Shown: positions 44,127 through 52,875 of the stretch, piece after piece
Layout: each line of letters starts with the position of its first letter
How positions within the stretch are numbered: the stretch's first letter is position 1
Assembly: GCA_946558695.1 (NCBI GenBank)
Contig: CAMNTQ010000011.1
Span: 1 to 64,000 of the forward strand
Source of the DNA: an uncultured Lachnospiraceae bacterium
GTDB lineage: Bacteria; Bacillota; Clostridia; Lachnospirales; Lachnospiraceae
Length of the DNA: 64,000 nt
Reading direction: 5' to 3'
Notes under the pieces: generated by a model
Seen by the model: only the letters and a program-made list of their open reading frames with translations
Databases searched by the model: none
Told to the model about the DNA's origin: nothing
Program-made: the position numbers and the translations under genes

Positions 44127-44152
44127 ATATCGGCAGAAATCCTTTTTTTTTA
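44127..44152 (-). promoter_or_regulatory. Sigma-28 promoter of cheV-EAL/HDOD-ParA-ComFB unit
   Basis: Minus strand TAAA (44149-44152), exactly 15 nt, CCGATAT (44127-44133): full match to the Gram-positive consensus. It lies 39 nt before cheV. Confidence 0.9.
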
Positions 44153-44165
44153 AGCCGCGAAAGTC

Positions 44166-44648
44166 CTAAAGAATGATTTCGGGACGGCCTGCGGTACGGA
44201 TCTTTACACTTCCGTCTTCCGCATCGATCAGCATTGTCCTTGCATAGTTAAGCCCTACATCTTTTTTCAGAATCCTAATCTGCTCCGTCCTCATAATAGC
44301 TTCCACGCTCCTGATATTTCTCTCCCCAATATTACCGATTCCACCGGCACCTTTCATATCAAACATCTTGGCGCCGCCTGCGATCTTGCACTGATAGCGC
44401 CTCTTAACTCCTCCAAAAGCCCCCATCTTGCGCAGCATCTCTTGTATTCCCGTATCTGCGAACTTAAAGACATTCATGTCGGACATATTGCCGGCCTCCG
44501 GCAACATAATATGAAGCAGCGCTGCTAGTTTAATTGCCGGGTCATACAAGCTGATGCCTATACAAGAGCCGAGCGCGTATGTAATGAGCACTCCTTCTCT
44601 TCTTGCAATCTTCATATCTGCTATTCCAACTTTTATTTCTTTATTCAT
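44166..44648 (-). CDS. cheD: Chemoreceptor glutamine deamidase CheD
   Basis: 160 residues with catalytic motif GSCIGISLYD and LLHIMLPEA. Deamidates receptors and stimulates CheC. Its ATG overlaps the end of cheC; last gene of the class-II operon before the cheV promoter. Confidence 0.95.
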   Translation of the reverse strand: MNKEIKVGIADMKIARREGVLITYALGSCIGISLYDPAIKLAALLHIMLPEAGNMSDMNVFKFADTGIQEMLRKMGAFGGVKRRYQCKIAGGAKMFDMKGAGGIGNIGERNIRSVEAIMRTEQIRILKKDVGLNYARTMLIDAEDGSVKIRTAGRPEIIL

Positions 44649-45267
44649 ACGGAGTCACCAGCCTATCCATCAGATAATTTAAAGACTGAATATCAGGAAG
44701 TAAAAGTAGATTACTGTCAACATTCCTTCCCCCAATGATACATTTTCCTGTAATCATCATCAGTTTATCAGACACATATCCGAACTCTGCCATCGGGACT
44801 GTCATGATCCCGCCAAGCATATTTACCGAAAAGGCCGGTACAGATAAAGAAATGTCCATATCAGCCAGTTTTGACAGAGAGAGTATGTAAGAGGATATAA
44901 TGATATTTCCCACCTCGGTCGCCGCTGAAACTTCCATTTCACCCATTTGTTCGTATCCGTCAATGCTTTCCTGAAGGACGCATTGCAGAACTTCATTAAT
45001 AAAATCCATTTTCATGAGAAACAGCATAACGCCGCTGACATCTCCGGCCATCTGGACTAACACTCCGGATATCATATCCTCCGGGTGCCCTAACAAGTCC
45101 ACTGCCTCATTATAACCAAGTATTTCTACCTTCGGAACAGTCATCTCAACCCCGGTTTTTAAAAGGCTTGACAGCGCCGTAGCAGCATTGCCTGTTCCGA
45201 TACTTCCGATTTCCCGCATCATATCCTTTGCTGTATCATCCATGTCTTCATAACGCGTAATTCTCAT
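44641..45267 (-). CDS. cheC: CheY-P phosphatase CheC
   Basis: 208 residues with two CheC helical motifs of the E-N type: IGSIGTGNAATALSSLL and AATEVGNIIISSY. Behind AGGAGAGGTGG. Partner of CheD, which it binds and activates. Confidence 0.94.
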   Translation of the reverse strand: MRITRYEDMDDTAKDMMREIGSIGTGNAATALSSLLKTGVEMTVPKVEILGYNEAVDLLGHPEDMISGVLVQMAGDVSGVMLFLMKMDFINEVLQCVLQESIDGYEQMGEMEVSAATEVGNIIISSYILSLSKLADMDISLSVPAFSVNMLGGIMTVPMAEFGYVSDKLMMITGKCIIGGRNVDSNLLLLPDIQSLNYLMDRLVTPYE

Positions 45268-45294
45268 CCTGCACCACCTCTCCTGTCTTTTTTA

Positions 45295-46002
45295 CTATGA
45301 GCGCAGACCATTAATTGTCTGCTCTATTTCATCCGATGTCTGCACCATCTTAAGTGCATATGTATAAGCCCGGGAAGCAACCACCGTATCCGACATCTCC
45401 TGTGCCATATCCGTATTCGACAGTTCTAAGTAATTCTGCAATACATTCGCACCATTAACAAGTATCGGATTTCCATTTTTGGCCACCGGACGGAATTCTG
45501 TCGAACCGACAGACAGCATTCCATTCGTGTTGGCAAACGTAACCACTCCCGGTTGTCCCGTTAACTCCCCGTTAATGTAACGGATGGGATTTCCATTCGC
45601 ATCGAGAACATATTTCTGCGCATCGCTGAGCAGATAAAAATATCCGTCATTATGCAGGGAAACAGAGAAATTACCTGCACGGGTATAAGTAACTTCATTT
45701 GTTACCTGATCGCGCAGCATAAAAAAACCATCCTGATCTACTATCGCGAAATTGAATCCATCGCCCCGTTCTTCTGTCACTCCGTTCGATGAATAATCGG
45801 TGTTCGTATGCTGCATGCGGACTCCCGTACCTGTCGTAACTCTTTCCTGACTGTGCATATTGTAGTACATCAAATCCATAAATATGGAACTTTTCGCCTT
45901 AAATCCCACGGTATTTACATTCGCTATATTATTGGAAATCACATTTAATTTATCCTGCTCTGTTATCATGCCTCTGGCACCTGAATAAAAAGAAGCATTC
46001 AT
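45295..46002 (-). CDS. flgG: Flagellar basal-body rod protein FlgG (FlhP-like)
   Basis: 235 residues: MNASFYSGARGMITEQDKLN with the rod motif NVISNNIANVNTVGFKA and C-terminal LSNTDMAQEMSDTVVASRAY. One of two adjacent rod proteins after fliA, as in the flhO-flhP pair of Bacillus. The FlgG/FlhP assignment is by order. Confidence 0.85.
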   Translation of the reverse strand: MNASFYSGARGMITEQDKLNVISNNIANVNTVGFKAKSSIFMDLMYYNMHSQERVTTGTGVRMQHTNTDYSSNGVTEERGDGFNFAIVDQDGFFMLRDQVTNEVTYTRAGNFSVSLHNDGYFYLLSDAQKYVLDANGNPIRYINGELTGQPGVVTFANTNGMLSVGSTEFRPVAKNGNPILVNGANVLQNYLELSNTDMAQEMSDTVVASRAYTYALKMVQTSDEIEQTINGLRS

Positions 46003-46027
46003 CCGTCAGTTCACCTCCATCCTATCA

Positions 46028-46780
46028 TTAATTGCCAGGCCCGATCTGTACGATCCTTCCCGCAAGCTGGTCGTACATTTTAAGCACCTGAGCCGCACTC
46101 TGAAGCGCCCTTTCTTTTGCCATCATCTGCGTATATTCCTCGATGACATCCACATTGGCATCTTCTAAAAATTTCTGTCTCATATATGCATTCACATCCC
46201 GCGGCGCACCCGTCGCCACAAACAAGTCTCCGGTTGATTTCTCAAGTTCCGTATCATAATCCTGAAAATCCACAACCCGTATTCTCCCAAAATACTGCCC
46301 TGTCACCTCGGATGTCAGATTCCCCAGAGCATCACAGGAAATCTTATCCGTTCCAAGATAAATCGGACCGTTCGTGCCTAAAACACGGCCTGCACCGTCA
46401 AGATACAAATATCCTTGATCATCCAGTATAAAAGAGCCGTTCCTTGTATACCTGACGCCATTCGGCGTCTGAATGGCAAAAAAGCCGCTCTCCTGAAGCG
46501 CAAAATCCAGTGAACTTGCAGTAGGGGTGATTCCTCCCTGTGTGTAATCCGTCACATTGCCGTCACCGGTTACAATACAATTCATCCTCCCGATCGGAGT
46601 CGGATTGCTCTTATCCGTATTTCCTATCCGGTATATCAGCTCATCCTGAAATGTCGTCTGTGTAAAAGTATCCTGCCTGAAACCCGGCGTGGAAATATTC
46701 GCCATATTGTTACCAATTACATTCAAATGCCTTGTCTGCGTCAAAACGCCGGACGCCAGATTATAAAACCCTTTAAACAT
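46028..46780 (-). CDS. flgF: Flagellar basal-body rod protein FlgF (FlhO-like)
   Basis: 250 residues: MFKGFYNLASGVLTQTRHLN then NVIGNNMANISTPGFRQDT and C-terminal EEYTQMMAKERALQSAAQVL. The start overlaps the fliA end by 8 nt. The two rod genes could be exchanged in naming. Confidence 0.85.
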   Translation of the reverse strand: MFKGFYNLASGVLTQTRHLNVIGNNMANISTPGFRQDTFTQTTFQDELIYRIGNTDKSNPTPIGRMNCIVTGDGNVTDYTQGGITPTASSLDFALQESGFFAIQTPNGVRYTRNGSFILDDQGYLYLDGAGRVLGTNGPIYLGTDKISCDALGNLTSEVTGQYFGRIRVVDFQDYDTELEKSTGDLFVATGAPRDVNAYMRQKFLEDANVDVIEEYTQMMAKERALQSAAQVLKMYDQLAGRIVQIGPGN

Positions 46781-47567
46781 GAGTCCCCTCCTTTCTCTTT
46801 GTCCCTATATCCATTTCCTGCTGAAGATATTCTTTCAATCTCCGGATCGCGTTAGCATGTATCTGTGAAATCCTCGGTTCGCTTACCTGCATGACCGCCG
46901 CAATCTCTTTCATATTTAATTCCTCCACATAGTAGAGGGAAATCACAAGTTTTTCTTTTTCCTTTAGAGAATTAATCCCCTCTTTGAGCACTTCACGGAA
47001 CTCATTCTCCAAATATTTCTCTTCCGGCTGCTTTGCAAAATCCAGTGACATCAGCGAAGAAACCTTCTGCTTCTCCTGTGTTTCCTCCATCACCATATCC
47101 AGAGACAGAACCGATGACAGATTCATCTTACCCATAATCTCCTGAAGTTTATCAAGCTTCATATCAAGCTCTTTTGCAATCTCTTCCATAGAAGGCATAA
47201 CGCCGGTATTGGCATACATCTCAGATGCTTTATCCTGTATTTCCTTAAAGCTTTTGCGCACCGTTCTCGGTACCCAGTCCTGCTTTCTGGCAATATCTAT
47301 GATCATTCCGTGAATTCTTCTTGACACATAAGTTTCAAATTTTGCATTCTTCCCCGCATCATACTTATCAAGAGCCTTCATCAACACGATCACCCCTTCA
47401 TTGATGATATCCTCCACCTGAGTAAACCCAAGATAAACATCTCTCATCTGTACTGCTATACTTTTAACAATATACAAATAACGGAGAGTAAGCTCTTTTT
47501 TCACCTCAGCATCACCTGTAGCCTGATATAATGCAAGAAGCTCTTCATTTGTTCTGCTATCTTCCAT
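46773..47567 (-). CDS. fliA: RNA polymerase sigma-28 factor FliA (WhiG/SigD type)
   Basis: Directs class-III flagellar transcription. 264 residues: region 2 (DVYLGFTQVEDIINEGVIVL, KNAKFETYVSRRIHGMIIDI), region 3, and region 4 (LKEKEKLVISLYYVEELNMK and AAVMQVSEPRISQIHANAIR). RBS AAAGGAGGGGAG. It follows flhA directly; flhF and flhG are missing from here. It should act on the promoters at 44127, 40204 and 35885. Confidence 0.96.
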   Translation of the reverse strand: MEDSRTNEELLALYQATGDAEVKKELTLRYLYIVKSIAVQMRDVYLGFTQVEDIINEGVIVLMKALDKYDAGKNAKFETYVSRRIHGMIIDIARKQDWVPRTVRKSFKEIQDKASEMYANTGVMPSMEEIAKELDMKLDKLQEIMGKMNLSSVLSLDMVMEETQEKQKVSSLMSLDFAKQPEEKYLENEFREVLKEGINSLKEKEKLVISLYYVEELNMKEIAAVMQVSEPRISQIHANAIRRLKEYLQQEMDIGTKRKEGTHV

Positions 47568-47593
47568 CAGCTTATCTCCCCTCCTTTTTCTCC

Positions 47594-49666
47594 CTACTTC
47601 GTTATATTGCCAATCGCCTGTATCTGCACATTATTAGAAATCTCATGAAATGACAGCACATAGATTGACGGATAGAACTGCTCAAGCATCCGATATACAT
47701 ACACTCGGATCACCTGACTGGTCAGAATGATCGGCTCCTGTGACAAATCATGGAATTTCTTCACCGCATTACCGATCTGCATGACCACACTCTGCATGAC
47801 ATCCGGCGGCAGCGCCATATAATAACCCTGATCGCCTTTTGTCAGACTTGATACCATCATCTTTTCAAGTTCCGCATCCAATGTAAGAACTCTCATCTGC
47901 CCATCCCTGCAGAATTTACTTGTTATCGTCCTCTTAAGTGCAGTTCTGATATTTTCAATAATTGTAGTCATATCAATTCCTGATGTGGCTGCATCAGAAA
48001 TCGTCTCCATGATGGTCTCCATATCCTTAATAGGAATCCCTTCCTTTAAGAGACTAATCAATATTTTCTGAAGAGTTCCGTAAGGCACCATGCCCGGAAC
48101 CACTTCCTCTACAAGACTGCCCGCGCGCTGTTTTAAGCTTTCTGCCAGCTTCACAACCTCTTCTCTGTTAAGGAGCTCATGCGCATGCCTGCGGATTGTC
48201 TCTGACAGATGCGTCACCATCACAGACAGCGGATCGATAACCGTATAGCCGTATATCTCCGCCATCTCTTTATTTTCCGGAAGGATCCATTTACTCGGTA
48301 TACCATATGCCGGTTCGATTGTCTCAATTCCGTCAATTTCACCAATCGGATCATCCGGCTCAAGCGCCAGATAATGGTCAACCAGAATCTCCCCGCGCTC
48401 TACTTCTTCGCCTTTGATCTTAATCACATATTGATTCGTAGTCAGACTGGAGCTGTCACGCAGACGTACAGACGGTACAACAAACCCCATCTCCTGTGCG
48501 TACTGTCTGCGGAAGATAACGATTCGGTTGATCATCTTTCCCCCGCTTCCTTCATCCACAAGCGGAATCAAGCTGTATCCAAATTCCATCTCGATCGGTT
48601 CTACGCCGATCAGTGCGTAGACATTATTAATATCTCTGTAATATTCCTCTTCGCTCGGCTCATCCGACGCAGCTTCCGGCGCCGCAAGCATACCTAATTC
48701 CTGTGCAGCCGCAGCTTCCGCAACTTCTTTCATCCTGTTCTGCAGACGGTATCCTGTAATCAAAAGCGCTGCCGACAAAACTCCAAGCTGAAGTTTCGGC
48801 ATCCCAGGTATCAATATAAGAACCGCAAGTACACCGCCGGTGAACATAATCGCTCTTGGCTGTGACTGAAACTGTCCCGAGACATCCTCATTCAGACTTC
48901 CTTCGGATACAGACCTTGTTACGATCATACCCGTAGCAGTGGAAATAAGAAGCGCCGGTATCTGGGATACCAGACCGTCACCGACAGTCGCAATGGAATA
49001 GACAGAAAGTGCATCCTCAAGCGTCATACCTGCCTGCACAATCCCGATAATAAAACCGCCGATCAGATTGACAAAGGTAATAATGATGGACATGACCGAA
49101 TCACCTTTTACAATCTTCGTGGCACCGTCCATTGCACCGTAAAAATCCGATTCTCTCTGAATCTTTGAACGTCTCATCTTCGCTTCTTCTTCATTGATCA
49201 GCCCGGCGCTTAAGTCCGCATCGATCGCCATCTGCTTACCTGGCATAGCATCCAAAGTAAATCTCGCAGCAACTTCAGCAACACGCTCAGCACCCTTCGT
49301 AATAACAATAAACTGTACTAATACGATGATAAAAAAGATTACGAAACCGACAACAACATTTCCCCGCAGTACGAATGTACCAAATGCCTGAATAACCTGC
49401 CCGGACTGTCCCTGATTCGTCAGAATGTTCCTTGTGGAAGATACATTAAGTCCCAGACGGAACAATGTCGTAACAAGCAAAAGAGACGGGAATGTAGACA
49501 ATTCCAGCGGTTCCCTGATATTCATGCTGATAATCAGAACAACCATAGAAACCGCAATATTTATAATAATCAATATATCCATTAAAAATGGATTTAAAGG
49601 AATAATCAAAAGCAGGACAATGACAAGTACGAACACTGTCACTGCATTACTCAGTATTTTCTTCAT
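47594..49666 (-). CDS. flhA: Flagellar export gate protein FlhA
   Basis: 690 residues: eight membrane segments in the first 330 residues with the cytoplasmic FHIPEP-type loop (RFTLDAMPGKQMAIDADLSA), then the cytoplasmic nonamer domain (about 345-690). Central piece of the type III export apparatus. It lies between flhB and fliA. Confidence 0.97.
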   Translation of the reverse strand: MKKILSNAVTVFVLVIVLLLIIPLNPFLMDILIIINIAVSMVVLIISMNIREPLELSTFPSLLLVTTLFRLGLNVSSTRNILTNQGQSGQVIQAFGTFVLRGNVVVGFVIFFIIVLVQFIVITKGAERVAEVAARFTLDAMPGKQMAIDADLSAGLINEEEAKMRRSKIQRESDFYGAMDGATKIVKGDSVMSIIITFVNLIGGFIIGIVQAGMTLEDALSVYSIATVGDGLVSQIPALLISTATGMIVTRSVSEGSLNEDVSGQFQSQPRAIMFTGGVLAVLILIPGMPKLQLGVLSAALLITGYRLQNRMKEVAEAAAAQELGMLAAPEAASDEPSEEEYYRDINNVYALIGVEPIEMEFGYSLIPLVDEGSGGKMINRIVIFRRQYAQEMGFVVPSVRLRDSSSLTTNQYVIKIKGEEVERGEILVDHYLALEPDDPIGEIDGIETIEPAYGIPSKWILPENKEMAEIYGYTVIDPLSVMVTHLSETIRRHAHELLNREEVVKLAESLKQRAGSLVEEVVPGMVPYGTLQKILISLLKEGIPIKDMETIMETISDAATSGIDMTTIIENIRTALKRTITSKFCRDGQMRVLTLDAELEKMMVSSLTKGDQGYYMALPPDVMQSVVMQIGNAVKKFHDLSQEPIILTSQVIRVYVYRMLEQFYPSIYVLSFHEISNNVQIQAIGNITK

Positions 49667-49669
49667 GCT

Positions 49670-50740
49670 TTACTCCATCTTGTTGTTCATCTTATAAACA
49701 TAAACCAGAACTTCCGCTACCGCACCATAATATTCCTGCGGTATCTCCTGTGACAAATTCGTAGAAGCATATATTCCTCTGGCCAACGGCGGATTTTCAA
49801 TTACGGCAACACCGCTTTCTTCAGCAACCCGCACGATCCGAAGCGCTAACTCATCCTGACCTTTCGCAAGAACAATCGGGGCTCCGTAACGATCTGCGTC
49901 ATATTTTAGCGCAACCGCAAAATGCGTAGGGTTACGAATCACTACATCCGCTCCGGGTACTGACTGCATCATACGCTCTCTTGCGCGCTGGACCTGGATG
50001 TTGCGAATGCGGTTCTTGATTTCCGGATTCCCCTCTGTCTGTTTAAACTCTTCTTTTACTTCCTGCTTGGACATCTTGAGCTTACGCTCATACTCCCACC
50101 ACTGATACATAAAATCAAGCGCGGCGATTACAAGAAATGCCATACATATTCTTATAACCAGTTTCATCACCATATCAAGCATAAATATACCCGACATCGT
50201 GATATCCATATCCATCGTCCTCACTACCCGGACCATGTCATCTATTACAATATTGTAAATTACAGCAATCAATATAATAATCTTCAGAATGCTCTTAATC
50301 AATTCTATCATATTCTGAAGAGAAAATAACTTTTTTATGCCTGAAATCGGATTTAGACGCTTTAACTGAGGTCTGACACTTTTTCTCGAAACAAGGAATT
50401 TCGTCTGCACCCCTGTCGCGACAACCGCCAACACCACAGAAATCAAAAGGAGCGGTAAGATCGTCTGGACAACTGCCATCACAACCATTCTTGCCATTTC
50501 GTTTATCTGTCCCTGACTGGTACTTGTCACCGTACCTGCGTATCCGATAAAATCTATCATAAATGCACGGACTGTCTCATAAATCTTCGGAAACAGCAGC
50601 TTCAGCATATAGAAAGAACCAAACAGCGAAACAACTGTAACGACATCCTTGCTCTGGAATACATTACCTTCCTTACGTTGATCCCGCCGCTTTTTAGGCG
50701 TGGCTTTTTCGGTTTTTTCACCGGCATCTCCACCTGGCAT
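49670..50740 (-). CDS. flhB: Flagellar export switch protein FlhB
   Basis: 356 residues with four membrane segments and a cytoplasmic domain holding the self-cleavage site NPTH (VIRNPTHFAVALKYD). Switches export from hook to filament proteins. Positively charged N-terminus (EKTEKATPKKRRDQRKEGNV). Confidence 0.97.
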   Translation of the reverse strand: MPGGDAGEKTEKATPKKRRDQRKEGNVFQSKDVVTVVSLFGSFYMLKLLFPKIYETVRAFMIDFIGYAGTVTSTSQGQINEMARMVVMAVVQTILPLLLISVVLAVVATGVQTKFLVSRKSVRPQLKRLNPISGIKKLFSLQNMIELIKSILKIIILIAVIYNIVIDDMVRVVRTMDMDITMSGIFMLDMVMKLVIRICMAFLVIAALDFMYQWWEYERKLKMSKQEVKEEFKQTEGNPEIKNRIRNIQVQRARERMMQSVPGADVVIRNPTHFAVALKYDADRYGAPIVLAKGQDELALRIVRVAEESGVAVIENPPLARGIYASTNLSQEIPQEYYGAVAEVLVYVYKMNNKME

Positions 50741-50756
50741 TCTTTTCTCACATCCT

Positions 50757-51515
50757 TTATCCAGCCGCTACTCTTAAGACATCCTCCAGAGTACTCATCA
50801 TTGTTGCAATCATATTTCCTATATAACTTCCAATCGGTGAGACGAGAAATACCAATAACGCAAATCCGACTGCAAGTTTGAGCTGGATACTCAACACAAA
50901 CAAGTTGATCTGCGGAGTAATCTTTGTCAGTATTCCGACTCCTATCTGCATAATAAATTCAAAAGCAATAAGCGGAAATGAAAGTTTCATAGCCAGTACT
51001 ACACACTGAGAAAAAATATCCAGCATCATCACTGCTGCCCCCTGTGAAAGAACAGCAGCTCCATAAGGAACTACATCGCCTGAAGTAGCAACAATCTTTA
51101 TAAGCGCGAGATGTCCATCTACCGCAAAGAATAAAAGCAAATAAAAAATCTGAAGAATATTTCCTGACAATGCTATCTGCGCGCCAGTCTGCGGATCATA
51201 AACCATCGCCATGGAAATTCCAATCTGAAAATCAATCACAGTCCCGGCAAACGTCATGACCATATCAAACAATATCATAACATAGCCAAACAAATAACCA
51301 ACTGCAAATTCCTTCAGCAGTGAAAATCCAAATACAAGCGAAGAATCTGTATCAAAATCCACAGTCACACCCTGTGCCTGCGCTGTAGAATAGATAATAA
51401 TCGTAAGCCCAAATGTAAGCCCCGTCTTCAGCATAGCAGGAATATTTCTTCTTCCTAAAACCGGATTCAGAAAAATAAAGCCTGACATTCTCATAAGAAC
51501 AAGAAAAAACAGCAC
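50757..51515 (-). CDS. fliR: Flagellar export channel protein FliR
   Basis: 252 residues from a GTG start 8 nt behind AGGAGG. Six membrane segments, with LMRMSGFIFLNPVLGRRNIP at the start and ITPQINLFVLSIQLKLAVGF. Standard order fliP-fliQ-fliR-flhB-flhA. Confidence 0.95.
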   Translation of the reverse strand: MLFFLVLMRMSGFIFLNPVLGRRNIPAMLKTGLTFGLTIIIYSTAQAQGVTVDFDTDSSLVFGFSLLKEFAVGYLFGYVMILFDMVMTFAGTVIDFQIGISMAMVYDPQTGAQIALSGNILQIFYLLLFFAVDGHLALIKIVATSGDVVPYGAAVLSQGAAVMMLDIFSQCVVLAMKLSFPLIAFEFIMQIGVGILTKITPQINLFVLSIQLKLAVGFALLVFLVSPIGSYIGNMIATMMSTLEDVLRVAAG

Positions 51516-51526
51516 TATTTTCCCTC

Positions 51527-51790
51527 CTATCTGGCAATCATCTCAAAGATCTGCTTCGTAAAATCCTGCATGGCTCTAAGCATATTGCTCCCATTGATCA
51601 CCAGAATCACCCCAATCACAACCAGCTTTGGAAGAAACGTCAAAGTCTGCTCATGAATCTGTGTCGCAGCCTGAATAATAGAAATAACAATTCCGACTAT
51701 CATACTGATAATCAGTACCGGTCCGGCAAGCTGCACCGCAAGCACAAACAATTGATACATTACATCTGTAATCTCTGATGTAGTCATCAT
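51527..51790 (-). CDS. fliQ: Flagellar export channel protein FliQ
   Basis: 87 residues, two membrane segments (about 15-38, 50-70) and AATQIHEQTLTFLPKL between them. Four copies join the FliP-FliR channel. Confidence 0.95.
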   Translation of the reverse strand: MMTTSEITDVMYQLFVLAVQLAGPVLIISMIVGIVISIIQAATQIHEQTLTFLPKLVVIGVILVINGSNMLRAMQDFTKQIFEMIAR

Positions 51791-51807
51791 AATATCATCT
51801 TCCTTCG

Positions 51808-52473
51808 CTAATTAAAACTCTTTACAATTGATGAGAACAACAATTCCCATCCGTCAACTGACACAAATAAAAGCACTTTAAACGGCAATGCAATGGTTGC
51901 CGGAGGAAGCATGATCATACCCATTGACATTAATGTACTTGAAACGATGATATCAAGCAAAAGAAATGGGATATACAAAAGAAGTCCTGCCGTAAACCCA
52001 CGCTTCAGCTCACTTGTCATAAATGCCGGAGTAATTACTGTAAGAGACAAGTCCTGAGGCTCTCCCTCCAGTTCCTGTCCCGACATATCTATAAATAGAT
52101 TCAGCGTACTTTTCTCTGTATTTTTCAGCATAAACTCCTTAAGCGGCACCTGAGCCCGGGTAAATACTTCCGTCTGCGTAAGCTCACCATTCTTATACGG
52201 GGTATAAACCTCTGTATTCACCTGTTTTATAATCGGATCCATAATAAACAGCGTCAGAAACAGAGCCATTCCCACTAACACCATATTTGGCGGCGCCTGC
52301 TGGACTCCTATTGCATTTCTTGTAAAAGAAAGAATAATGATAATCCTAACAAAAGACGTCATCATAATAAGAAGTGATGGCAGAATCATCAAAATCGTCA
52401 GCATCAAAAGAATTTGCAGAGTAGGGACCTCTTCACCATTGATGCTTACTAAATTGTTATTTGTTAAATCCAT
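51808..52473 (-). CDS. fliP: Flagellar export channel protein FliP
   Basis: 221 residues, the same length as in Bacillus subtilis. Contains SFVRIIIILSFTRNAIGVQQ, MALFLTLFIMDPI and LLDIIVSSTLMSMGMIMLPP. N-terminal signal peptide is not seen. Core of the export channel. Confidence 0.96.
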   Translation of the reverse strand: MDLTNNNLVSINGEEVPTLQILLMLTILMILPSLLIMMTSFVRIIIILSFTRNAIGVQQAPPNMVLVGMALFLTLFIMDPIIKQVNTEVYTPYKNGELTQTEVFTRAQVPLKEFMLKNTEKSTLNLFIDMSGQELEGEPQDLSLTVITPAFMTSELKRGFTAGLLLYIPFLLLDIIVSSTLMSMGMIMLPPATIALPFKVLLFVSVDGWELLFSSIVKSFN

Positions 52474-52477
52474 ATAA

Positions 52478-52834
52478 TTACTTCTTCCTGTCTTTCAGCC
52501 GTTCTATTACATCTTTAAACGCTGTACCCGCATAATTTCCATTTGCCGGAGCAGGAATCTCTGTCAGTTCATCCTCTATAAGCTCCGTCAGCAAATTGAC
52601 ATTCTCTCCTGTTACTCCAAGCAAAAACATCCTGCCCGAAACTTTCACAAGAGCTACCGAAGACTCCTGCCCTACCATCACCCGGTCTACAATACTGATA
52701 TAACGGGCATTCTGCCCTCCATATCCTCCAAGGCTCATCCTGTTCCCAATATATTTTGTACATATATATGTCAGGAAAAGAATTACAACTATGATCAACA
52801 GCGTACTAATTGCCGTTATGACTGACTGAAGCAT
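52478..52834 (-). CDS. fliO: Flagellar biosynthesis protein FliO (FliZ-like)
   Basis: 118 residues with one N-terminal membrane segment (about 6-27) and a small beta-rich cytoplasmic domain (RYISIVDRVMVGQESSVALV, KVSGRMFLLGVTGENVNLL). Helps FliP assembly. Low conservation; the call rests on context and topology. Confidence 0.88.
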   Translation of the reverse strand: MLQSVITAISTLLIIVVILFLTYICTKYIGNRMSLGGYGGQNARYISIVDRVMVGQESSVALVKVSGRMFLLGVTGENVNLLTELIEDELTEIPAPANGNYAGTAFKDVIERLKDRKK

Positions 52835-52875
52835 AAAGTCTTCCTCTTTTCTTTTTTCATTAATCCATCTGTCAT

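Noticed and set aside
44089..44165. Terminator between cheD and cheV
   Set aside because: I see no stem; the A-run here belongs to the -35 and spacer of the sigma-28 promoter.
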